DNA of 8,993 nt from the NCBI GenBank assembly GCA_034189505.1, contig JAXHUR010000098.1:1-8993 (forward strand), given 5' to 3'. Shown here one piece after another: positions 1-5,847 of the stretch. Both the position numbers and the translations under genes were made by a program. The notes beneath the pieces were generated by a model. The model worked only from the letters and a program-made list of their open reading frames with translations. It was not told the origin of the DNA and made no database searches. Origin of the DNA: Geoalkalibacter_A sp034189505 (GTDB lineage Bacteria > Desulfobacterota > Desulfuromonadia > Desulfuromonadales > Geoalkalibacteraceae). Positions within the stretch are counted from its first letter, which is position 1. Each line of letters starts with the position of its first letter.

Positions 1-585
1 ACCGGCAACGGCTCACCGGTGTTGATGGCGCAGCGAAAGCCGCCTGACGCATACGGCAGCGCCGGCTCGGCCTTGCCGCGGATCACCGTGCTGCTGCCTC
101 CGGGGGAATTGAAGACGCTGCCGCCGCGATAGACTTTTTTTTCGCCGCGCTGCGGCCCCTGGGGGTTTTCCCTGGGTGAGCGGGCGTAATAATCGGGAGC
201 ATACCAGTCGGCTACCCATTCGGAGATGTTGCCGCTCATATCGTAGAGCCCCAATGGGTTTGGGGGGAATTTTCCCGGGGGATAGGGATAACGATTGGAT
301 TCGTCGGTGTAATTGACCCCGGGTTCGATATAACCGGTATCGGTGGCAAAAGGCACGATTTTGCCGCGGCTGAGGTCGGTTTCAATGGCACTGGTGGTTT
401 TGGCGCGGGGGGCAAAGGGGCGTTCTACATCACTTATGATCATGGGAAATTCATCATTCGCGCCAGGGCGGCGGATCGGCTTCCACCGGAGCACAGAATG
501 GTTCGCTTTCTTTGAAGTGGTCATCAGGGCCGAAGCCCGGAGCGCTGTGCCGCAGATAAAGGTCATCGACATCTTTGATTGCCAT
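1..585 (-). pseudogene. Broken SUMF1/formylglycine-generating-enzyme-like gene, runs off the left edge
   Basis: Minus-strand translation of about 440 down to 1 gives an unmistakable FGE-sulfatase (SUMF1) C-terminal half: NPLGLYDMSGNISEWVADWY (about 251-192), then VYRGGSVFNSPGG and GGFRCA near the left edge. The start is an ATG at 585 behind a good ribosome site (GAGGGGAAGG). That reading frame encodes only 43 residues (begins MAIKDVDDLYLRH, contains PGFGPDDHF) and hits TGA at 456-454. The SUMF1 part lies in another frame, entering around 490-460 (RRPGANDEFPMI), so there is a +1-type frame change. Motifs expected in the middle of the family (VSW-DA-AYC-W, LPTEAEWEYAAR) are absent in all frames I checked, and only about 195 codons lie between start and window edge against a usual 250-300 or more. 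I infer a frameshift plus an internal deletion. Intact relatives are non-haem iron or copper proteins, mostly of unknown target. The SUMF1 identity is firm; whether 585 was the original start of the same gene is less certain. Confidence 0.7.
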
Positions 586-607
586 GCCCTTCCCCTCTCA
601 TTTTCTC

Positions 608-613
608 ATTATA
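608..613 (-). promoter_or_regulatory. Candidate -10 box for the SUMF1-like gene
   Basis: On the minus strand the hexamer is a perfect TATAAT, 22 bases upstream of the ATG at 585. It would give a leader of roughly 16 nt that carries the ribosome site. No good -35 hexamer sits 16-18 bases further upstream, so this is a weak prediction based on the -10 match and position only. Confidence 0.3.
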
Positions 614-681
614 ATTTCAATGGAACCGGTAATTTGCCATGGGGAGGCAGTTTTGACAAGGGGAAATAAGGAGAACGGATC

Positions 682-795
682 ATAAAGAAGATATCGATAC
701 TCGCCCTGTTGATGACAGTCATTTTTACCTGTCCTGTATTGAGTAAAAGCAACCCGAGACCGGCGGCTGGGGCTTCGCCCGCTGGCTCGGCATAA
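682..795 (+). pseudogene. Signal-peptide remnant of a small exported protein, start codon apparently lost (ATA)
   Basis: A clear AAGGAG (about 668-673) is followed at ideal spacing by ATA rather than ATG. The reading frame then encodes KKISILALLMTVIFTCPVLS, a textbook Sec signal peptide with a positive n-region and a hydrophobic core, then about 17 low-complexity residues rich in Ala, Pro and Gly, and TAA at 793-795. A cysteine follows the hydrophobic core (residue 17 counting ATA as 1), but the lipobox is poor. Ribosome site plus signal peptide without an accepted start codon suggests a gene that lost its start and most of its mature part. ATA initiation is very rare in bacteria, so I class it as a pseudogene. 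The mature protein cannot be identified. Confidence 0.4.
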
Positions 796-804
796 AGCTA
801 GCCC

Positions 805-948
805 TCAAGCCAATGGGGTCGAGGAGAGTTCTGGTGCGTACTGACCCAGCCGCCGCTTTTTCTCGAGCGTTTTATCTACGGCCTGACGGAGCGACTCCAG
901 TTGCTTTTGCCCTTCCGGCGACGGGGTCGCTCTTTTGGTCGTATTCAT
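805..948 (-). CDS. Small hypothetical protein (47 aa) with a basic helical core
   Basis: Translation starts at ATG 948-946, seven bases after GGAGG on the minus strand, and ends at TGA 807-805. The protein begins MNTTKRATPSPEG and contains a charged, probably helical stretch, LRQAVDKTLEKKRRLGQYA (residues 20-38). From memory, the KRRLGQYA-type ending resembles small uncharacterised bacterial proteins that normally continue with a short hydrophobic/aromatic strand. Here the last nine residues (PELSSTPLA) look unrelated, so the C-terminus may be truncated. No signal peptide, membrane segment or metal motif is visible. It converges on the signal-peptide remnant that ends at 795 and is divergent from the sensor kinase gene. 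Function unknown; the evidence is the ribosome site and the ordered helix. Confidence 0.5.
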   Translation of the reverse strand: MNTTKRATPSPEGQKQLESLRQAVDKTLEKKRRLGQYAPELSSTPLA

Positions 949-1011
949 CGTTTGGCCTCCTCAAGCAGAAGCTGGAAATATGGCAACCCGGCTTTAGTTT
1001 GAAGTAGAAAC

Positions 1012-1049
1012 CCACACACTGTGAGTGTGGATTCTTTACACTTCGAATC
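1012..1049. promoter_or_regulatory. Palindromic elements upstream of the sensor kinase gene
   Basis: Positions 1012-1030 form an imperfect 19-bp palindrome with perfect 6-bp arms (CCACAC / GTGTGG), two mismatched pairs inside and a single-base centre. A second short inverted repeat, GATTC (1030-1034) and GAATC (1045-1049), follows directly. They lie 25-62 bases before the ATG at 1074, where an operator or leader hairpin would be expected. No T-run follows, so it is not an obvious terminator for upstream transcription. The palindrome itself is seen in the sequence; a regulatory role is inference. Confidence 0.35.
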
Positions 1050-1073
1050 AGCCGCCAAGGAAGGGATGCTTGC

Positions 1074-2876
1074 ATGAAACTACGCAGACCGCTGATCGAC
1101 CTGCCGATCCGCTACAAAATTTTCGCCGCCTGCGCGGCTTTGTTTTTACCCTTTGCCATTCTGGCCGGTATATTCTCCTACTCAGTAATGCACAAGGCGC
1201 TCGCGGTGCAGATCGACCGCGAATTGAGCAATTCGACCGAATCGATGCGCAACCTGGTGCAAACCTCTGTCGATCTCTCGATCCGCAACTATCTGCGTTC
1301 AGTGGCAGAGAAGAATCGCGAAATCGTCAACCTTTTCTACCGGCAGCAGCTCAGCGGAAAACTCAGCGAAACCGAAGCCAGAACCCGTGCAACGGAGGTG
1401 CTGCTCAGTCAGAAGATTGACAAGAGCGGTTACATCTACTGCCTCGACAGCACCGGAACGATTACCGTTCACCCCGAACCGGGAGTGCTGGGTCGCAATC
1501 TGGCCGAGATCCCCTTTATCATCGAACAGATGCAGCGCAAGAATGGTTACATAGAATATGACTGGAAGAACCCCGGAGACGTCAAAGCCAAGCCGAAGGC
1601 GCTATGGATGAGTTATTTTCAGCCCTGGGACTGGATTATCTCTGCGACCGCCTACCGGGATGAATTCGACCAGGTGGTCAACATCGATGATTTCCGTGAG
1701 AGCATTGAATCGTTCAGGTTGATGGGCAGCGGCTATTCTTATGTCCTCAATTTGGCCGGGGATCTGATCGTTCACCCGCTGCTGCAAAACGCAAATGTCT
1801 TCGCCAGCGGGCTAGAAACCCCGGATTATTTCTTTAAAACCTTGCTCACCCAGCGGAAAGGGCGACTCTATTATGACTGGAAAAATCCCGGAGAGAGTCG
1901 TCCGCGACAAAAGGTAGTGGTCTTCGACTATGTCCCTGAAGTCGACTGGGTCGTTGCCTCTTCCGCTTACCTTGACGATATCTACCGTCCGTTGCACATT
2001 TTACGCAACATGGCCATTCTGATCGGCAGCCTCTGTCTGCTCGGTGGAAGCCTGGTGGCGATGCGGATCAGCTCCTCGATTACCCGCCCGCTCAGAGAAC
2101 TGACCGAACGCTTCGCCGTTGGGGCAACCGGCGATTATTCTGTGCGTATGGAACAACAGAGCAAAGATGAGATCGGCAAGTTGGCAAGATTCTTCAACAG
2201 TTTCATGGAACAGCTCGACCGTGAAACGCGTGAGCGCAAACGGCTGGAACGCCAGATTAGCGAGGCCGATGACCAGGAGCGCATCCGCATGGGACAGGAT
2301 CTGCACGATGACTTGGCGCCGCACCTGATCGGAACCGAGGTGTTGTGCCGGAGTCTGCACAAAAAGTTGCTGCTTCAGGCCCCGGAGCAGGCAGAGCAGG
2401 CAGAAACCATTCGGGCTTTGATCTCCGAGGCGACGCAGAAGACCCGGGCGCTCGCGCGCGGACTCTGTTCAATCCATCTTGGCGAGGAGGGTCTGCGCTT
2501 TGCGTTGAACGAATTCGCCGGGACGGTCGCTTCGATCTTCCCCGTCACCTGTCGGGTGTCGGGAAAAGGGGAGGTCGAGCTGCCGAAAGCGGTCGCCATC
2601 CATATCTACCGGATTGCACAGGAGGCTATCCAGAATGCGATCAAGCACGCCAAAGCACAGCATATAGAAGTTATTTTGGAGCAAGACTCCGAGCGGTTGC
2701 TGCTGGAGGTTCACGATGATGGTATGGGTTTTGCGGTAAATGACCCGCCTGACGGCATGGGCTTGCAGATCATGCAGTTCCGGGCACGAATCATAGACGC
2801 CGAACTCGCCATCGAGAGCCGCATCGAACAAGGTACGGTTGTGCGCCTGATCCTGAAGAACATGAAAGAGAGCTGA
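1074..2876 (+). CDS. Membrane sensor histidine kinase, tandem Cache + HAMP + HisKA_3 (NarX/DegS class)
   Basis: This 600-aa protein has a hydrophobic helix at about 16-37, a periplasmic region of about 270 residues, and a second helix at about 311-331. HAMP-like sequence follows (ITRPLRELTERF, 336-347), then a HisKA_3 dimerisation domain with H411 in GQDLHDDLAPHLIG and a HATPase domain. The HATPase N-box is QEAIQNAIKHA (516-526), with G-boxes DDGMGF (548-553) and GMGLQIM (561-567). All residues needed for autophosphorylation are present. The periplasmic part holds two similar Cache modules: SGYIYCLDSTGTITVHP (118-134) and SGYSYVLNLAGDLIVHP (219-235), each followed by a YDWKNPG block (162-168, 267-273) and a W-D-W or V-D-W strand. 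Cache_2 domains usually bind small organic acids; the ligand here is unknown. The start has AAGGAAGGG eight bases upstream. The stop is one base before the regulator's ATG, so the two are co-translated and almost certainly cognate. Confidence 0.95.
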   Translation: MKLRRPLIDLPIRYKIFAACAALFLPFAILAGIFSYSVMHKALAVQIDRELSNSTESMRNLVQTSVDLSIRNYLRSVAEKNREIVNLFYRQQLSGKLSETEARTRATEVLLSQKIDKSGYIYCLDSTGTITVHPEPGVLGRNLAEIPFIIEQMQRKNGYIEYDWKNPGDVKAKPKALWMSYFQPWDWIISATAYRDEFDQVVNIDDFRESIESFRLMGSGYSYVLNLAGDLIVHPLLQNANVFASGLETPDYFFKTLLTQRKGRLYYDWKNPGESRPRQKVVVFDYVPEVDWVVASSAYLDDIYRPLHILRNMAILIGSLCLLGGSLVAMRISSSITRPLRELTERFAVGATGDYSVRMEQQSKDEIGKLARFFNSFMEQLDRETRERKRLERQISEADDQERIRMGQDLHDDLAPHLIGTEVLCRSLHKKLLLQAPEQAEQAETIRALISEATQKTRALARGLCSIHLGEEGLRFALNEFAGTVASIFPVTCRVSGKGEVELPKAVAIHIYRIAQEAIQNAIKHAKAQHIEVILEQDSERLLLEVHDDGMGFAVNDPPDGMGLQIMQFRARIIDAELAIESRIEQGTVVRLILKNMKES

Positions 2877-2877
2877 C

Positions 2878-3549
2878 ATGGCCACCGATAATAAAGCAGG
2901 GGTCATCAAGATCCTTCTGGTTGAAGACCACCCGGTATTCCGTCTTGGTCTGCGTGAGTTGATAGAGCAGGAGCCGGACTTGCTGGTCTGCGGCGAGGCG
3001 AAAAATGTCGGCGAAGGCTGGGAACAGGTTAGCCGCGAGCAGCCGGACCTGGTGATCGTCGATATCTCGCTGGACGGGCGCAACGGCCTGGAGCTGGTCA
3101 AGCAACTGAAGAAGCAGATTCCGCAGTTGCCGGCGCTGGTACTGTCGATGTACGAGGAATCACTCTACGCTGAACGGGCTCTGCAGGCCGGGGCACGCGG
3201 CTATATTATGAAGCACGAGACCGCCGATCTGATCATCGACGTGATCCGCAAGGTGTGCGCCGGCGAGGTCTATCTGAGCGCCAAGATGACCAGTGAGATT
3301 CTGGCCAAGATGGCCGGAGGCACCCACAGTCAGTCGCCGCACCAGTGCCTGACAAGCCGCGAGCTGGAGGTCTTCGAGATGATCGGCCACGGCCTGACCA
3401 CCAAGGAAATCTCAACAAAACTCTGCCTCAGCACCAAGACCATTGGCACATATCGTGAGCGGATCAAAGAAAAACTCAACCTGCGCAACACCTCAGCGTT
3501 AAGCCACCGGGCGGTACAGTGGGTGGAACAGCAGGAGCACCGCGAATAA
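2878..3549 (+). CDS. NarL/FixJ-type response regulator with LuxR DNA-binding domain
   Basis: This 223-aa protein is the partner of the kinase just upstream, separated by one base, with a weak ribosome site (AGAG) inside the end of the kinase gene, which points to translational coupling. The receiver domain covers about residues 10-125: acidic pocket E16/D17 in LLVEDHPVF, phospho-acceptor D62 in VIVDISLDG, S90 (LVLSMYEES) and K112 (YIMKHE). A linker follows, then a LuxR-type helix-turn-helix at about 157-215 (LTSRELEVFEMIGHGLTTKE and on to LSTKTIGTYRERIKEKL). The architecture is complete and matches transcriptional activators or repressors controlled by HisKA_3 kinases. Its target genes are not evident; it may regulate its own operon or a distant one. 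No clear Rho-independent terminator follows: a hairpin (GCGAA / TTCGC) overlaps the stop codon but is interrupted. Confidence 0.95.
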   Translation: MATDNKAGVIKILLVEDHPVFRLGLRELIEQEPDLLVCGEAKNVGEGWEQVSREQPDLVIVDISLDGRNGLELVKQLKKQIPQLPALVLSMYEESLYAERALQAGARGYIMKHETADLIIDVIRKVCAGEVYLSAKMTSEILAKMAGGTHSQSPHQCLTSRELEVFEMIGHGLTTKEISTKLCLSTKTIGTYRERIKEKLNLRNTSALSHRAVQWVEQQEHRE

Positions 3550-3920
3550 AACCTCTCGCGGGGATTTTTCGCCCTTTGAGCGCCGTGCCGCAGCCTCCAC
3601 TCTTTCGCAACCCCCTGCCCATATCCAATTCTGTCCGACAGACTCCCTGGCTCAAAACCACCCCAATCTCATCGCTCCACTCCAGCTTTCTTCCTGACAT
3701 GCAATAAGATCCGGCGGTAGGTTTGGTACCTACTTGCAGCAAGTCCTGCACCTACACCAGGAAAGGGTTGCTCCTGATTGGCCAACTGAAAGTTTTTCTC
3801 TATGATGCAAGCATCTGTCGAGATTTAGAACGATATTATAAATCCTTCAAAGCGCCTATACGCCTGGCCAGTCGTACTATTAACCGGTGACGCTTTTAAA
3901 CGTGTTTCAACGTTGTACAA
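3550..3920. other. Non-coding gap with nested inverted repeats
   Basis: I see no convincing gene in these 371 bases; the reading frames present are short, with no ribosome site or recognisable motif. Structures seen are CTGTC-C-GACAG (3631-3641), GTAGGT (3717-3722) with ACCTAC (3728-3733), CTTGC-A-GCAAG (3733-3743), TGCAG (3735-3739) with CTGCA (3746-3750), and a second ACCTAC (3750-3755). A TATTAT hexamer at 3834-3839 could be a -10 box for transcription towards 3921, but no -35 partner is evident. The gap probably contains the promoter that once drove, and may still drive, the beta-oxidation operon. Confidence 0.4.
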
Positions 3921-4382
3921 ATGAAGTTTTACATGACCGAGCTATGCAGAGAGATCTACTGGAACATCGGTCACGGGGCGAAGGTTCTGGTACCGATGTT
4001 TCTGGTGACCCTGCCGGCACTGGCGCTGGTAGTCGGCGCTATCATCGAGCGACGCAAAATCTACCTCCAAGGTCGGCCGTTGCAGCGCCTCGATCGGCTT
4101 TCGGATCGAATCGACATCCTCTTCAGGAACGTCATGCTCCAGTGCGGGGCGGTGGGGCCGGCACCGCCCATGGTCTTTTCTTCTGGGGATTCTTCCTGCT
4201 GCGCTCCGGCCGGATCAATATCGAGCGAGTCATCATGGTGACGGCGACCGGCCAGCCGGTGCTGGTCTCCAACTTATCCCTTCTGCCTGACGATGTTCGA
4301 AGACGGCAACAAGGGAGCCGACCAGGAGGGAACCCTGGCCGTCAAAGATCTTGCCGAACTGCTGGTCGAACGCCGGATATGA
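3921..4382 (+). pseudogene. Remnant of a membrane-anchored HdrD-like Fe-S oxidoreductase (both ends, middle deleted)
   Basis: The first frame (from 3921) encodes REIYWNIGHGAKVLVPMFLV, a membrane helix, IIERRKIYLQGRP and a basic amphipathic stretch ending RNVMLQ at about 4142. This matches the N-terminal nitrate-reductase-gamma-like domain of the Fe-S oxidoreductases found beside etfAB and acyl-CoA dehydrogenases. Around 4140 the coding signal moves to another frame: AGTAHGLFFWGFFLL (to about 4201). There it joins directly to RINIERV (4211-4231) and TGQPVLVSN, which belong near the C-terminus of such proteins. A second frame change around 4270 gives PFCLTMFEDGNKG and VKDLAELLVERRI, stop TGA at 4380-4382. 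That is the end of the second CCG (cysteine-rich) domain, whose usual first cysteine of the C-P-F-C motif reads tyrosine here. The [4Fe-4S] ferredoxin part and most CCG motifs (roughly 500 or more residues) are missing. Intact homologues pass electrons from ETF to menaquinone. Two frameshifts plus a large deletion make it clearly non-functional. Confidence 0.8.
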
Positions 4383-4454
4383 CTCTTTTGCCACGGGAGT
4401 CTTCGTTTTTCAGATGGCCCCCCTCTCTGCGGGGAGCTTCCGTGGCCTTTTTCA

Positions 4455-4616
4455 ACTTTCGCCAAGCAGGCGGTTCATAACGGCCTGGAGATGGATCTCG
4501 ACCGGGCCAACCATTACGAGTCCGAGTTGTTCGCGCTCTGCTTCGCCAGCCCGGAGCAACAGGAAGGGATGGCGGCGTTTCTGGAAAAACGACCGGCTCG
4601 TTTTCGCCCGCTGTGA
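4455..4616 (+). pseudogene. C-terminal fragment of an enoyl-CoA hydratase/crotonase
   Basis: In the frame ending at TGA 4614-4616 the translation reads TFAKQAVHNGLEMDLDRANH, then ESELFALCFASPEQQEGMAA and FLEKRPARF. This is the C-terminal trimerisation helix region of crotonase-family enoyl-CoA hydratases (AKQA, about 12 residues, ALCF, then EGMAAFLEKR). An intact enzyme is about 260 residues; about 50 are left, without the oxyanion-hole glycines or the catalytic glutamates. The upstream frame is closed by the Fe-S remnant's own TGA at 4380, and no start or ribosome site serves it. The 70 bases between the two remnants include CCCC-GGGG and a T-run (about 4417-4452) and may be terminator debris. 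The gene was evidently between the Fe-S oxidoreductase and the acyl-CoA dehydrogenase in an ancestor and was lost by deletion. Confidence 0.75.
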
Positions 4617-4661
4617 GCGACCGCCGGTGACTTGGGAAATCTTTTGCATAGGAGAACAGCG

Positions 4662-5810
4662 ATGATTTTTGAACTGACAGACGAACACAAGTTGATGCGT
4701 CAGATGGTGCGGGAATTCGCCGAGGCCGAGATCGCCCCCGGCGTCGCCGAACGCGACGAAGAGGAACGTTTCGACCGTGAGCTGATGTACGACAAGCTCG
4801 GCGAACTGGGGTTGACCGGGATTGTCTTTCCTGAGAAATACGGCGGCGCAGAAGCCGATTATCTCAGCTACGCGATCGCGGTTGAGGAGCTGTCGCGGGT
4901 CTGCGCCTCGACCGGTGTGACCCTCTCGGCTCACCTTTCCCTGGGTGCAAATCCGATCTATCTGTTCGGCACCGAGGAGCAGAAGCAGAAATACCTCGTA
5001 CCGCTTGCCGAGGGGAGCAAAATGGGCGCTTTTGGCCTGACCGAAAACTCGGCCGGCTCCGACGCCGGAGGTACCCGCACCACCGCAACCCCCGACGGCG
5101 ATGCGTGGGTGCTCAATGGCAGTAAGATCTTCATTACCAACGGCGGCGACGCAGAAATCTACGTGGTCTTCGCCCGCAGTGACAAGGAAGCGCAGAAGCA
5201 CCACGGTATCAGCGCCTTCATCGTCGAGAAGGATACTCCCGGTTTCTCCTTCGGCAAGAAGGAACAGAAGATGGGGATCCGCTCCTCGCCAACCATGGAA
5301 CTGGTTTTCGACAACTGCCGGATCCCGGCAGAAAACCTGCTCGGCAAGGAGGGGAGCGGCTTCAAGATCGCCATGAAGACTCTCGACGGCGGCCGCATCG
5401 GGATCGCCTCTCAGGCTCTCGGGATTGCTCAGGGTGCTTTTGACGCGGCCCTCGCCTATTCCAAGGAGCGCAAGCAATTTGGCCAGACAATCAGCGACTT
5501 CCAGGCCGTGCAGTTCAAGCTCGCCGATATGGCGACCGAAATCGAGGCGGCGCGGCTGCTGGTCTATCAGTCTGCCTACAAGGCAAGTGCCGGCCAGCCC
5601 TACAGCAAGGAGTCGGCGATGGCCAAGATGTACGCGTCAGACGTCGCCATGCGGATCTCGACTGAGGCGGTACAGATCTTCGGCGGGTACGGCTTCACCC
5701 GTGAATTTCCGGTTGAGCGGATGATGCGCGATGCCAAGATCACCCAGATCTACGAGGGGACCAATGAGGTGCAGCGGGTCGTTATCGGAGCCGCCCTCAC
5801 TCGCGGTTAA
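4662..5810 (+). CDS. Short-chain (butyryl-type) acyl-CoA dehydrogenase
   Basis: This 382-aa cytoplasmic flavoenzyme would oxidise a short acyl-CoA to the 2-enoyl-CoA and pass electrons to ETF. The length is typical of SCAD/BCD enzymes. Order: N-terminal helical domain (MIFELTDEHKLMRQMVREFA), flavin-binding signature GAFGLTENSAGSD (about 123-135), middle beta domain with WVLNGSKIFITNGG (149-162), and C-terminal helices with RKQFGQ (270-275), QIFGGYGFTREFPVERMMRD (338-357) and IYEGTNEVQR (363-372). E365 is in the position of the catalytic base in SCAD/butyryl-CoA dehydrogenases. I chose ATG 4662 because AGGAGA lies seven bases upstream and MIFELTDEH is the family's normal beginning; an in-frame ATG at 4632 adds ten atypical residues and lacks a ribosome site. 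It follows remnants of a hydratase and an Fe-S oxidoreductase and precedes a CoA-transferase by 37 bases. The exact chain-length preference (butyryl, isovaleryl or other) cannot be fixed from sequence alone. No etfAB is present in the window. Confidence 0.95.
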   Translation: MIFELTDEHKLMRQMVREFAEAEIAPGVAERDEEERFDRELMYDKLGELGLTGIVFPEKYGGAEADYLSYAIAVEELSRVCASTGVTLSAHLSLGANPIYLFGTEEQKQKYLVPLAEGSKMGAFGLTENSAGSDAGGTRTTATPDGDAWVLNGSKIFITNGGDAEIYVVFARSDKEAQKHHGISAFIVEKDTPGFSFGKKEQKMGIRSSPTMELVFDNCRIPAENLLGKEGSGFKIAMKTLDGGRIGIASQALGIAQGAFDAALAYSKERKQFGQTISDFQAVQFKLADMATEIEAARLLVYQSAYKASAGQPYSKESAMAKMYASDVAMRISTEAVQIFGGYGFTREFPVERMMRDAKITQIYEGTNEVQRVVIGAALTRG

Positions 5811-5847
5811 AACTAACACTCTCATCAATTCAGCGAAGGAGACAGTC

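Noticed and set aside
968..1000. Possible sigma-54 promoter (TGGCAACCCGGCTTT).
   Set aside because: The GG dinucleotide is present but the GC at the -12 position is not at the required spacing.
3887..4480. A single 197-residue plus-strand gene here.
   Set aside because: Only a central part (AGTAHGLFFWGFF to VLVSN) is real protein sequence; both ends are out-of-frame readings of the Fe-S oxidoreductase remnant.
4452..5477. Long antisense open frame (about 340 codons) across the acyl-CoA dehydrogenase start.
   Set aside because: The plus strand carries an unambiguous acyl-CoA dehydrogenase with all family motifs; the antisense frame is a by-product of GC-rich third positions and resembles no family I know.
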